A stretch of DNA of 64,000 nucleotides. It comes from Diphasiastrum complanatum (Eukaryota > Streptophyta > Lycopodiopsida > Lycopodiales > Lycopodiaceae). Shown in pieces: positions 25,230 to 37,117 of this stretch (positions are counted from its first letter, which is position 1; each line of letters opens with the position of its first letter). The stretch spans positions 57,547,982 through 57,611,981 of the forward strand of contig CM055099.1 in the NCBI GenBank assembly GCA_029204225.1, read 5' to 3'. The notes under the pieces are model-generated. The model was not told the DNA's origin and searched no databases. It worked only from the letters and a program-made list of their open reading frames with translations. A program made the translations under genes and the position numbers.

Positions 25230-28200
25230 GTGCAGCAACCGGTCCTTTCTTGTGCAGGAGCATATAGGAGCGTTACCATTGAGCTAAAGGTTTGTTGCAT
25301 CCTTGCCTGTACAGGGTAACAAAGTAAACCTTTTCTTTTCTCTTTTATGTCCTCATTTGCATGGTGGATTGGAGTAGAACTCCTAGCCTTAATGAGAGGA
25401 AAGGAGGTCCTCACCAACTCATCATTGGAGGACAACTAGCTATAAGTTTTAAGCATAGATGCACAGAAACGCGTTTATGAGGGCACGCGTTTCTGAGAAA
25501 TGCGTTTCTCCTCCCAGAATCGTACTAATTTTTTTTTTTTTTTTTTTTTTGTTGGAAAAATAGCTTATGGCTGAAATTTTTTTTAGGGGATCAATGGTCA
25601 AACCAGCGTTTTGCCTCTCGAAGTGCAGTAGACAGGGCACAAACAGATCTTATTTTCAACAGCTATTTGGTTGTTATTTGTTCTGGTTTTCAATAAATGC
25701 TCAGGGGGTCCGGGGGGTAGTAGCCCCCCGACGGTAAGGCCTCTTCATGATTTGGCCTTCCAACTCCCTTAGCGAAAACACACTTAGTGGGACCATCTGT
25801 GATCGTAACGAACAGGCTAGAGGTTAGTTTTAAATTTTTATCCTTGACAGAACCCAACATGGATTAATGCACCTGATCTGGACAATCCTGCACCCGAAAC
25901 AGTTGACAAACTACACAGTAATAATGTTCGTAATTAGAGCTTCCATCTGATACCCATATTGCCCAAAAAAAAACCAAAAAAAAAAAATTAAAAAGAAACG
26001 TTTCTGGAATTTTTTTGAAATTTTCGGAAACATGTTTCTGAACCGTGTTTCTGACCGCGATTCTGAAACGCGATTCTGAAACGCGTTTCAGAAACGCAGT
26101 ACATCTATGGTTTTAAGCTGTGTATATGCAGATATTTGTGGTTCAGTCGGTCATTCATTGCCCATTCTCTTTTCTCAATGTTCGATACATTCTAACAAAT
26201 GGTTCAGGTGAATCACTTAGCTGTCAATGCGCTGCTAAAGAGTTCTCAGATAAATGAGATGGAGGGCGGTGCCTTGTTGGGATTTGAGTTGGATCTGAAG
26301 GGAAACTCCCAACAATTAGGACAGACTTGCTGGGATGAAAGTTTCTCTTGTGCGCCTGCCTTTCGGGTGCTGAAGCAAATGGTTCAGGGTTGGGTCTCAG
26401 ATGCAGTTTCTTCTCAGAATGTATTTGCAGACGCCCTTTTACAGCACCTCTATCGATGGCTTTGCAGGTATGCAATACTTTGTGGACAACAAAATTTGTA
26501 GTACTTTGCATGAGATTCCTACCTGTCTACCAAGAATGCTTATGATCGATTGGAATTTGGCTGGGCAGAGAATTTTATGATGATGGTTTTTCCCATACTG
26601 GATACAAAGTACATAGTTATCTTTCTATTGTACAAAGATTCATCGCTTTTAGCTTGACAATATAACAAGCTCCTTGAGACAAAATATGCACTTTCTCCTA
26701 ACATTTTGGAGTTGTCTATTGTTTAGAAAATCGAAATCCTTGTGATCTAACTTTTTTATGGTTACGGTTTTGCTTGTGATGGAGGTTAATCATTATGTTT
26801 AAACATGTTACTTTAACAGCGGGAAGTTGCTATAACATTAACATTTATGCTATTTAGTAGCTGAGAAGTAAATGAACATTCATAATAAGTAAGGCGTGCT
26901 GATGTGCTGCAGCCCACAGTCAAAACTGCATGATCCTGCACTTCACCGAATATTGCACAAGGTATGCATGACTAACTCTTTTTGAACATGGTAAAAGAAT
27001 GATCAGGAAAGTATCTGCTTTTGTTTCATAGTTTGCTGGGATTGTTAGACTTTATTCATATGATCTGCTTAATGCTATTATGGGGCCTTTTCCCAAAGAA
27101 ACTCAAATAAGTAGTTTTTCATTATCTTCGAATTTTTCTTTTGTCATTTTTGATAAGTCCTTGGGTTCTCAATTTACCATATCTGCAATACTTTAATTAT
27201 TGGATATATTTAATTGAACGGTTCTATCACCACTTGAACCGAACACTGTACCAAGCCCATATGTTGGGATCGAATCTCCTCTTGCCAGTGTAGACAATAA
27301 CATTCCAAAATTTGAATGCAAAGAGATTTCTGAGTTTTCTTAAACATGCCCTTTGTACCAATCATCAGAGGTACTCAATCAACAAGATGAGGCTCAGCAT
27401 GAAAGTCCTTGATCTTTTTTCAAGTGATGGTCACAAATGTATATGTATATTGGAAAATTAGCAGAAAGATATTCATGGGCTCTTTCGTCAAATACTTCTT
27501 TGGGAAAGGAGTTAATGGATTCTCAACAGGACATTGCTTGGCAGTCTATTTATTACCCTGTAATGAACTGGTTTTAGGTGTTGACTTTCCCTTCCCTTTG
27601 TGATTCTAAGTTTAGAAATGGGAGGAGCTTCCATAGTTCATCTGACATGGTTTCTCCTTGACTTGGTCAATAACTTTCTTGATGCTGTCTTTGTTAGAGA
27701 CCTCCAATGGCATGATCTCTATGAAGAGCCAGATTTCTTCTTGAATCTTGTGAAATGATTGTTCTCTTCTTGTAGCCTTTTTTAAATGCTCTAAGCTTGT
27801 TGCAGATCTTAGCTAGAGTTTACTAGAGCAAGAATTGCATGTACAATACTGGATTCAAGGAGCAACTATGACAGGCTCTGTTTTTGTTTGTTGAAATTAT
27901 GATTTTCAGGTCATGCAAAAGGCTTTTGCCTTGTTGCTAGCAGAGCTGCGCAAGCTTGGGGCAACTATTGTATTTGCAAATTTCTCCCGTATTATAATCG
28001 CAACAGGAAAGCATAACAAAATTGCAGCTCAAGGTTATTGTGCATATCTTTTGAAGACGCTTCAGACACGGTAAGCTGTAAATTGTCGATCAGCACGTTC
28101 CTGATTTCCATATTTGGTCTTACTTACTTTGTGTTAATTATAGGTTATATAAGTTGGCTTTGCTCACAAGTTAATTTTTTTTCGCAGAGAATTATTTGAG

Positions 28201-28254
28201 TGGATTGAACTTGAGCCTCAACGATATTGGCACTCACTTCTTTTTATGGATCAG
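25230..28254 (+). CDS. POL2A: DNA polymerase epsilon catalytic subunit, exons 20-24 in window
   Basis: Exons 25230-25289, 26208-26467, 26913-26961, 27910-28070 and 28188-28254, all GT-AG and in frame. The 260-bp exon encodes VNHLAVNALLKSS, QINEMEG, AFRVLKQMVQGWVSD and HLYRWL. The next two give SPQSKLHDPALHRILHK and VMQKAFALLLAELRKLGATIVFANFSRII, all typical of the POLE C-terminal half. The last exon ends LLFMDQ, which reads directly into [11 protein letters not shown] of exon 25 about 5 kb downstream. A complete 656-bp miniature transposon lies between exons 20 and 21, and another lies 47 bases after exon 24. The coding sequence is intact on both sides, so the insertions are tolerated as intron sequence. 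Confidence 0.94.
25446..26117. mobile_element. Miniature hAT-like transposon, copy 2, with 8-bp target duplication
   Basis: The element spans 25454-26109 (656 bp) between perfect direct repeats GTTTTAAG (25446-25453 and 26110-26117). Terminal inverted repeats are CATAGATGCAC and GTACATCTATG (10 of 11 paired). The core is closely related to copy 1 at 17932 (aaaatagcttatggctgaaat, then ggggatcaatggtcaaacc). In place of the GAATCGC words of copy 1, both ends carry AAACGCG/CGCGTTT words. It sits between POL2 exons 20 and 21. It has no coding capacity. Confidence 0.85.
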
Positions 28255-28293
28255 GTAAGATGACATTTCATGAGACTATGTACAAGATTTTAG

Positions 28294-28966
28294 TTCCCAA
28301 CCAATGTTTCACAAATCGCCGATTCGAACAACGAATCGCGGTTTGAATCGGCCCGATTCGAATTGGCCGGTTCGAATCGGAAAAGTTTTCGATCGGTTTT
28401 AGGGTTTAGGGTAAAAAAAGGTTCGAATCAATTTTCTGATCATTACAATAGACATACAGTTATCTGGTAACAACAATATATGGATAGCTGTATGGTTGTA
28501 ATCTATACTTGTGTAAATGTAGGCTATATGCTGTATGTACCAAGATTTTTTGATTTTCTGTATATGTGCATAGAAAATTCAGAATGCTTCTATTTATAAT
28601 CTGATTCGTTCAGATTCAAAGCAGCTACAGCTCATATACTCATGTTTCTTTGACGAAGATCACCTCCCATGTTTCATTTCTTGTTATGGATGTTTTGTAA
28701 GCATATTGTACCAGATACCAGTCTACTGGGTGAAGAGTACTGGGTGAAAAGGGGATAGATCATAGAATGGAATGCTGAAGTTTGAACTGTAACGATACTG
28801 AAATGGGTTGTATAAGGTAGTATCAGGTCATATTGCATATTTTGAATAGAAATTTTTTTTAGAGGTTTGAATCAGCCGATTCGAACCTGTCCAGCCTATT
28901 CGAACTGGCCGAATCGGCCGATTCGAACCGCCGATTCGAATCGGCCCTCAAAACATTGTTCCCAAC
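28294..28966. mobile_element. Miniature hAT-like transposon of a second family, 8-bp target duplication
   Basis: The element spans 28302-28958 (657 bp) and is flanked by the perfect direct repeat TTCCCAAC. Terminal inverted repeats CAATGTTT / AAACATTG are perfect, and the first five bases fit the hAT end consensus YARNG. Subterminal blocks of GATTCGAA and GGCCGATTCG lie at 28318-28376 and 28862-28948. The core has no similarity I can see to the 17932/25454 family, although the length is almost the same. It sits 47 bases downstream of POL2 exon 24. Confidence 0.85.
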
Positions 28967-29045
28967 ATACCGTTTGCTTTAGAAGCTCAGTTCTAATTTG
29001 TAGTTTCTTCATTGCCTTGATGATTGTCCTCTGCTTGGTTGGGGT

Positions 29046-29134
29046 AAAAATGAAGGGTAGCATATCCCTTCTGCCAGCCAATCAAGATTGTGGGAATCTT
29101 AATTGGCAGAAGGGATATGCTACCCTTCATTTTT
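29046..29134. repeat. Perfect 31-bp inverted repeat (hairpin) in POL2 intron 24
   Basis: Arms 29046-29076 and 29104-29134 are exact reverse complements over 31 bases (left arm begins AAAAATGAAGGGTAGC). The 27-base spacer can extend the pairing (ccaatcaagatt against aatcttaattgg). Transcribed in either direction it would form a long, uninterrupted stem. It could be a small-RNA precursor, a foldback transposon scar or a local inverted duplication; the sequence does not decide. Confidence 0.8.
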
Positions 29135-30214
29135 GTTTGTTGAACCTGCCCAGAGCATTTCTATGTTACTTGATGCTTATAGTGCACCATAACAAACGAA
29201 CTAGTTTATTGAAGCACAAGGCAGGTGTTTATAGGCCACTTTTGGATAATACATGAGGCGATAGGCCCCATGACAAAGTATTTCTTATTTTGTATCGTAA
29301 GACTATATGCTTTGGCCTATTGTGTGCCTCTAGGATCAGGATAAGGTTTGTTTTATAGTTGAAGTCTTGGCATTTGAATGAGTTTGCTCAGTCTCATCAG
29401 TAACTTGCAGGACCTTCTAGTTTGCTATAGAAAGACATGATGCTCGTTGATTAGATGGATGATTGGTAAACTTAATCCTTTTATCAGCTTAGTTAAACTT
29501 GAAGTCATATTAGCGTTACATTCAATGTGGAAGAGTATTGATCTGCAATTGATATAACTAAGCCAAATGATAGCTTTTAGATTCTAGGAAAGTAAACATT
29601 AAGCTTAAATAGTTTTTTGCTTAAGCTTGAAATCTGTGGCTTTGCCTAGAGAGTTCCAACTTCAATTTTGTTTATTGCATTGGGTTCTTCTTAGTCGGGT
29701 GCTCAAGGGAATCAATTTTTTTCATTTTGGCCTACAAAGCAATGCCCTTAATTTGCACATTCAGTCATCATTATTAGTCTTAGTACCTTCTGGAGAGCAA
29801 TTTGAAGCTGATTACAATTATTAGAGCACTATATTGGGGTGCCCATGATGCTCTAATAAGTACATGAGTAGGAGTTGCCTAGCAAAAGTTCGATACAAAG
29901 TCAAGTTTTTTCATCAAGAAAGAGTAGGCTTGCATTTATTGATTTCAAGTTTTTTGTTCAAGATGTGATTGGCTGAACTTTTTGTTTGTTTTGATCAATA
30001 AGATCTAAGTTTAGTGCATTTTGACATAGAAATGGAGAATATGCAAAGTGCGAACATATAATAATAGCTTGGATTAGGAGATTAGGAGAGAGCTCCTTAC
30101 TGTAATCTTCTATGTAAGATAGTGGGCAAGAGTAAAGTCATGATCATGTAGAGTCTCAACAGGTAGACTTGAGCTACTTTGCTCATACTTATTTGAAGGA
30201 AATCATTGAAGATG

Positions 30215-31150
30215 GTTTGATTATGTGGAATGGCAGGACTCTAATTCTAGTCTTTAAGGAGTTGCGTAAGACCATATGGATTCCTAGCATGATAGCGATA
30301 GCCCGAGTTTTAGTCATCCTGAAGTGTGAGCTGATTCTACATGGATTTTGGTGGCCTAAACTTAAAAAGGATGTGTACTATTATGTGAAAAATTGTTTTC
30401 ATTGTCAAGTGAATAAGGCTGAAAGGCTAGAAGTCCCCAGTTCTTTACAGATTATTACCTACTCTAGAACGGAGACTGAATGGTATATCTATGGAATTGA
30501 TAGTCAAGTTGTCACATACGCTACAACAGCATGATGCTATCTAAGTTGTGGGTGGCAGACTCACAAAGTGGCTCATCTTATGCCAGCATGTAGAAAGATA
30601 AATGTACTTGTTGTGGTTGACTCATTTACTCATCATGTATTCATACATCACTGATTATGTAGATCGATGTGTTTGATTGGGATTCATGCTTTAAAACTAG
30701 ATTTTGGACTCTTGTGTTTCGTAGTCTAGAGTTGCAGTTGGGAATAAGTAGTGCTGATTATCTTGAAAGGTAAGAACAAATAGAGAACTTAACCAAACTT
30801 TGAAGGATATGGTTAGGGTGTATTTGACTGCTAAGCAAACACAAAGAGACTATTGTTTGCTTTTGTTGTACTTTGCATATCTAATGAAAAGAATATTCCC
30901 ACAATGAGCCTTTGGAGGTTAATTATGGTTTCAGGCTAGCTTGTTTTGTACATTTGAAATGCCTTAGGAAGTTCCTGGTGTTGTTGAATTTCTAGCTTTA
31001 ATGAAAAAAATGCTTGAGCTGGCAAAACAGGGCATGAAGCAAGCTAGGACGCATGCTGATAAGAATTGCACACCAGGGGAGTTCAAGAAAGGGAATTTGG
31101 TGCTTTGCAAGATCCAAAGTGTTCCACTTTTCTAAAGATAAGCAAGTATA
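30215..31150 (+). pseudogene. Chromovirus-like Gypsy integrase remnant, POL2 intron 24
   Basis: An H2C2-type zinc-binding segment is legible near 30335-30430: HGFWWPKLKKDVYYYVKNC followed by FHCQVNKAE. Weak integrase core similarity continues: LELQLGISSADY near 30730-30765 and QIENLTK-like residues near 30780 (where active elements have the AYHPQTDGQTE-type region). There is then a C-terminal basic stretch near 31020-31135. Many stops interrupt it. Orientation is the same as POL2. Confidence 0.55.
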
Positions 31151-33285
31151 ATAAACTGCCTCCAAGATCTTCGAGACCCTAGAAAACTGTTAAAAATGAT
31201 AAATGAAGCTGCGTATAAGTAATTTTTGACCCAAGATTGTAAAGTCCATCTAATCTTTCATCTCTCATGGTTAAGGAGGCTTTTACATGATGGAGATAAA
31301 TTCTCACCTAAAATCTGTTCTTTTTCAAGAGCATGGGGAACTGATGCATGGACCTGCAAGAGTGTTGGATGAGAGGCAAAGATGATTGTGGAATTCGATG
31401 CTTTGGGGTTGTGGATGCTCTTGGGAGACCAAACAATGCTTGCGTGGAAAATGCACATACTCTAACATCGTGGAAGATGTCTGAGGAAGGAAAGAGTCCT
31501 ATATACTTTCAGATTCTTGCTGTTTTTGAGCTTGTGAAATCAGCATAAACATTTAAAATGGCTTGGTTCATCTGCTAACGGTGACAAGATTGATTGTGCA
31601 AGTTCAGTAGTTTGAAGTGACATGCTTGTAATCGATCATTGGATACAAGGTCTTAAAAAGAGTCTACTGAATTGACCTCCTAAAAAGTATGAGTTGACTG
31701 GTCACTCCTATGTTGTATGGGATGATTGTATCATTCATGTCTGTTCATGAGGGTGTTGCCAAGTGGCCTGGCTGGTGGTTGAATTGTATGTGTGCTACAT
31801 GTTAGCTTAGGATTTTTCTATTGGTGCTTGAGGCTTTGGATACATGAGCCTTGGGGAGGCAATCCTATTCAGTTTCTATTCACCAGATGGTTGGGTGGAG
31901 ACTAGTAGCAGACTTATTGATGAGAAATCAATAAAGTGAAAGCATTCATCTGGTGGTGCTCTATTATGGTTTTGTGCCTGATGTTTCTCCATTTTACAGT
32001 ATCAGTATCAACAACCTCAGCTTTTCTTGTTACATGCTTTATGCCCACAGTGCGAAGGTAGGCTCAAGCTCTTCTGACCGCAAACCTTTCACATTCGGTA
32101 GAAGGAACATTTAAGTCTCTCAATAGGCAAGGTCATAAAGGTCAGGCTTACCACATTCGAGTAATAATAAAGGACATGAAGCTGAAAACCTGGAAATTCC
32201 AAACCATGAAAGGAAATGCAAAAGATAGTAGCGCTTCAGATAACAAATAAACTCAAGGGAAGTTTGTTGTTAGAGAGGAATTTATTGACACGAGTACAAA
32301 CACGTTCACTTGGGCCTCATAACCATTATTTTGAGGGCCCTATGATGATCAAATGTTGCTACCTTTTCTCATATGTGACACATGTTTTCTCAACCTGTTC
32401 ACAACAGTTCGTGGATCAATATGGACACATGATGTGAATGTTCAGCATACGTCTCTGACATACTTAAATGATGTCTATATTAAGATCAAGCATATCGATA
32501 ACGCCCAATCAGCATTGGCCCTGAAGTATAAGGAAGCACACACTTCCATATAGATAATGTCCAAGTAGCATTGACCACCCTGAAGTATAATGAAGCACAC
32601 ACTTCGTGAATCTTATATGTCGAAGTTATTGGCAGTGTCTCTCATTGAGTCAGTTTATTTTTATACATAGTTACTGTAGGTTTCCTTATAGGTATTAGGC
32701 TGGCTAAATGCTACAAGTTGAAAGTGCACTCATTTATGGGGTTTATCATATTTTGTTTTGGTATGTTAACAATTGGTTTTGCTAATATTAGGAAACTGTC
32801 TTCTTAACATCAGGTTTTGCTAAAAAAGAAACTGTCTTTCCTTTTTAGGTTTTTGGAGTCTAGTTTCACGTACAAGTCGTAGAGCATCAAGCTCTTCTAA
32901 GGTACTCAAAGTATCTGCTATCAGCATATTAATATAACAAATTGATAAGGCTTGGCTGGTTCTTTTTAGGAGGCTCCTGTCTACAAAATCAATGTGCAAT
33001 ACTTTTGTAATGAATAATCTCTAACATATATTTAGATATGAAATATTGGAGTGGAGAAAATTGGCGATCTCTCAAGCTTATGTTTCATCTGCATATTTCC
33101 AAGATTTTATGGATTGTAATCACTGCAAGCCCATGTGAACTTGTTTTCATCTTCTTACAAGAGGTCATTTTGAAAATCACAAGTAATCGGAAAAAGTATG
33201 TTGTTGTGATGCATGGGCTGTTACAAAGCTTTTTTCATTTGCTTGGATCGTAGTGAATGCTGAAGCTGTCCTTTTGTCTTTACAG
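31151..33285. repeat. Remainder of POL2 intron 24, with a 56-bp tandem duplication
   Basis: Mostly featureless intron sequence. At 32497-32608 a 56-bp unit beginning gataacgcccaatcagcatt is repeated once with about 85% identity by eye. No gene was found. Confidence 0.5.
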
Positions 33286-35340
33286 TTCAACTTTGGAGGA
33301 ATCCAAGCGAAAGTCTCAGAAAATATCAATCACTTAGAAAAGGCGGAAACTTTTGATTGTTCCCAAGAATTTCCAACAGACGAACTATCTCAGCCTGACA
33401 TTGTGTCAAGCTGGAACATTGCTGAGTACCTTCCAAAATTGACTCAGGTTTCTTTTGGCATCATTAAAGCTTTTGCTGTGGGGAACATCATGTCAGCTAC
33501 TAGATAAATCTTTTCCACTGTAACTGTCAGATAATTAGTTGCAGGTGGAATACTGATTATGAGATGTTTCACAGGAATATTTTATTGTCATAGTTTCAGA
33601 GTACATATATCTTCCATGGAAGCACTCACAAGAACAGGCTGCAAGGCTTGCTGCTAGTAGGCTAGCAAGCACCTTCTGTACGCCATCTGTCACTGTTGCT
33701 GCTGCAGCTGATATTCAGGCTGAAGATGCCAAATTTCTGAAAGAGCAGGTAACAACTTCAGTACCAGCTTTTGCTAGTACTATTTTGTACTACTGCAAGT
33801 GAGGATTGCCATAGTACTTCAAATTTTTTAATCTCATTTCTTGACAAAAACAAAGTATATGTTTTTTGATACATACATAGCAGGATATGATATTTTGCGT
33901 TTTAAAATAATTGTTTTGTCTGCTTCCAGATTGAATCTTATTTTACAGACAAGTTACTCAGAATTGTTAGAGATGTGCAACGGCATTTCAATGCAAAAAG
34001 ACAGGAGAGTAGCTTGGATGCACATGTAGCTCACGAATTTCCAAAGCTAGCAGGATCACACTTGCCCATGGGGGATGCTGCGCTTGAGTTTATCAAACAT
34101 GTGTGTGCGGTACTTTCTCTTGACCAACAGGCTCAGCATGCAGTTCAGGTATTGTGTCCTAGCTAGCTTTCAAAAAATAGCACAATCTGTTAAAAGGATT
34201 TTCTTTGTTTTTAAATTATATTAAAGATCACCGTGATTTTAAACCATCTAGATTTTTTGATTAATTGGGGTTTCTGCTTTTTACTGAAATATGCAACTTG
34301 ACAGGTATTGAGGAAAAATCTCTTAAGATTAGTTCACGTGAGAGAATTTTCAGAGGAGTCTCAGTTCCGTGATCCATGTTTATCCTTCACACTTCCAAAT
34401 GTAATCTGCAGGTATTACAAACTATATATACAAGAACATGCATGAACTGTACATAGCAACATGGTGAAAAAAATTGGAAGTCAGACTGAATCTGACGAGC
34501 TCTTATAATTAGGCAGCTTAAATTTTGTAGAGTCATTCATATGACACTTTTAAGGACATTATTTTGGGCTTTCGGAGTTCTGAGCTGTTCTACCGCTGCA
34601 ATTTTATCATGTTAAATTGATGATTGCTACCTCGATGCAGTTACTGTAATGACTGCAGAGATCTTGATCTCTGTAGAGATGCAGCACTATTGGAACGAGA
34701 TTGGCGGTGTGCAGTTCCCCAATGTGGACAGCCATACAATAGAGAAGGTATAGAAAATGCATTGCTTCAGATCGTACGACAACGAGAAAGGCTTTATCAC
34801 CTGCAAGATCTTATTTGTTCAAAGTGCCGACAGGTATGTTTGCATAAATTCCAAACTATGTGCATGCATATGTTATAACCTTTTTTGACTTGGTTATGAA
34901 TCATATCTTGGTACCTCAGTTCACTAAAGGAAGGTATGCATAACGTGTAATTCATCTCATATGGTTGCCAACCATAATAGGTAAAACGTTTTTGTCGAGG
35001 AATTCTGGAATGGAAATTGAGAAAAATGAGTCCTGTGCACTTACGGGAAAAGAAATAATTGAAATGTAGATTAGAAAATATCAAGTGCTATGTTGCTATC
35101 TACTATCTTGCACCCTAATTGAATTAAAGTCTTGTGTCCTATGTGCAGGTAAAAGCTTCTCATCTACTAGAGCAATGTGGATGTGGTGGAGCCTATGAGT
35201 GCTCAGAAAATTTTGTGAACTTCAATAGAAGGATGATGGTTTTTTACAATATTGCAGCTTTTCATGGCTTTGAACTCCTGCAAGAATGTGTTGCGTGGGT
35301 CATAGAGTCGTCACTCCATCTGAAACCCTGCACGTCTTGA
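33286..35340 (+). CDS. POL2A: DNA polymerase epsilon catalytic subunit, terminal exons 25-30 with zinc-finger region and stop
   Basis: Exons 33286-33447, 33575-33748, 33930-34148, 34305-34411, 34641-34833 and 35149-35340, ending in TGA at 35338. Conserved segments are [55 protein letters not shown] and [13 protein letters not shown]. The cysteine region follows. The first cluster is [14 protein letters not shown] with WRCAVPQC; the second is LICSKC with QCGCGG. These correspond to the CysA/CysB modules of B-family polymerases. In Pol epsilon this region binds the B subunit (Dpb2/DPB2) and anchors the enzyme to the replication complex. All expected cysteines are present. Total coding sequence in the window is 4339 bases, about 1445 residues, against roughly 2150-2300 for the whole protein. 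Confidence 0.95.
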
Positions 35341-35423
35341 TACCAATTTGGAATCATGGCATCCTTTGAGCAGTCAAGAATTGTATGTACAGTATATGTA
35401 TCATAGTGATATTATCCTTGCGC

Positions 35424-35429
35424 AATAAA
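35424..35429 (+). terminator. Candidate polyadenylation signal of the POL2 gene
   Basis: AATAAA lies 84 bases after the POL2 stop codon. The distance and sequence fit a plant near-upstream element. No cleavage site can be read from sequence alone. Confidence 0.45.
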
Positions 35430-36347
35430 ATCAGCTTTCACCAAGCTAAGGCAGTTCATGTATATAAGTAAGTGTTTTATTTTTTTTGCTTATACTCAAT
35501 TCAGGGCAAGGACGCAAATGTTTATGCTTATTCAAAATTTATTGATTGTCTCCTATTCAAAAGGAAGCTGCACTTTGCATCTACTCAAAGGAAAGTTGGA
35601 CTATGCTTTTACTCGTGAAAGATTCCAGAAACAACTGTCTACTATGTCAGTGAGCCCAGCTCATTAAGCAGAGGAAAATTGAGACCACAAAATTAGGGCC
35701 ACCACCAGATTAAGCTTGAACATGACATAAATGCTTCTTGCAAGCAGTTTCTGCTGCCAAGAGCTTTGGAATCTTGCTTGAAGATGTCCCCAAGTGAGTG
35801 GTGTGTGGGTGTAAAGGCCTCCTTTCCACTTAACGACGGGGATTCAGTTCCCATTAGTCACATAAAAGGACAGCTAAGAGAAAATCCTTCTTGAAGACGC
35901 CTTATCCTGGGAAATGCATATCTCAGGTTGGGATAAATAAATTTTCTATAAAGCATGTGTTTACTGAATTTGGAGCGGGCCAGATGGCTAGAAGCTACCT
36001 TTCACAAAGATTGCTTTGTAAGAAGGTTGACGTTGTCTGTGTGACCTGGTGAGTTTCTTTGGTTTACGTAATTTTGAGGCTAAAGTTTCTAGCATTCTAT
36101 AAAAAAACTCATCATACAAAATTTGTTATTTAAAAAACTGGGGTTTTACAAACAAAGAAAACATTTGTCAGCTGAATTTTGTAGTTTTCTTGACTGCATA
36201 TACTTCTCACGTAGCCATAGATTTCTAGCGTACCTGTTATTTTCTGAAAAGCACAAAACCTAAATATGTTGTTAGAGACAAAATCACTACCACCATAATC
36301 TCAATGTCATTTTACATGTATTACTTTGACCTTCATGGATTCTTTTC
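35430..36347. other. Intergenic sequence between POL2 and the hAT element
   Basis: About 0.9 kb downstream of the POL2 polyadenylation signal. Only short, unsupported open frames and no repeats of note. Confidence 0.5.
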
Positions 36348-36500
36348 CATAATTTCGATCCGGATCGTGCGTTCCGGATCGCTGGTGTTCCGGATCGCTT
36401 GCGTTCTGGGACCATAAACGCGGTCCCGGAACACGAAAAAAATTTCAAATTTTTTTATGTGGGCCGCGAGCAGGCAGCCCGCAGCCCACATAAATTTTTT
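36348..36500. repeat. Likely left end of a hAT transposon (GTTCCGGATCG subterminal words)
   Basis: Begins CATAATTTCGATCCGG, with repeated CCGGATCG / GTTCCGGATCGC words to about 36430, then an inverted pair ATGTGGGC / GCCCACAT (36458-36491). The architecture parallels the ends of the miniature elements, and the block lies 0.6 kb before the transposase frame. A right end with the same words was not found. 40390-40490 has GTTCG and AATTCGCGAATT words instead. Element limits are therefore unproven. Confidence 0.45.
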
Positions 36501-37117
36501 TGCATTCTAAGAGTTGGAGAGAGAGAGAGAGCAAGGATGAGGAGGTGACGGTGGATTGTGGGCAGCATGGGGCATCGATCCGTGCGTGATCAGGACGGTG
36601 GAAACAACGAGATGGCGGCGTTTGTCTCCAAAACGATTTTAGGTAAGTTTTGACTTCAAACCTTGGTAGCTCATAGAATGAGCTGTAGGCAACGTAATGA
36701 AGTGGTTTTTGGTTTCAAATCACCTATATTGAACCCCACAGAGATGCTCATGCTGTTAGTTTTTCCCATTTTTGCTTGTATCAAAAGATATGAATCTCAT
36801 GCCTCTTTTCCATATGTTTTTGACTCTTTTTGCAAAGTAGCTTATAATTATCTGATTGAGGTGGAATTTTAGGCCAAACTGTGTTTCGTCATGCCCTCAA
36901 ACATGCCTGTGCTGTTAGTTTCGGTTTTTATCGCTTCTAGAAAATGTTTTCGGTTTAGGGCCCATATGACATGCGTATTAGGGTTTAGGGTTGAATGCGA
37001 ACAATCCAGTTGTTGTTGCTACCAACAGAATACTGACATGTGATTGTTTGCTTTTTCTTTTGCAGGTTTGCTACATTGGCTGAGTCACATGATCTGATAC
37101 ATTGACAGATTCACACG

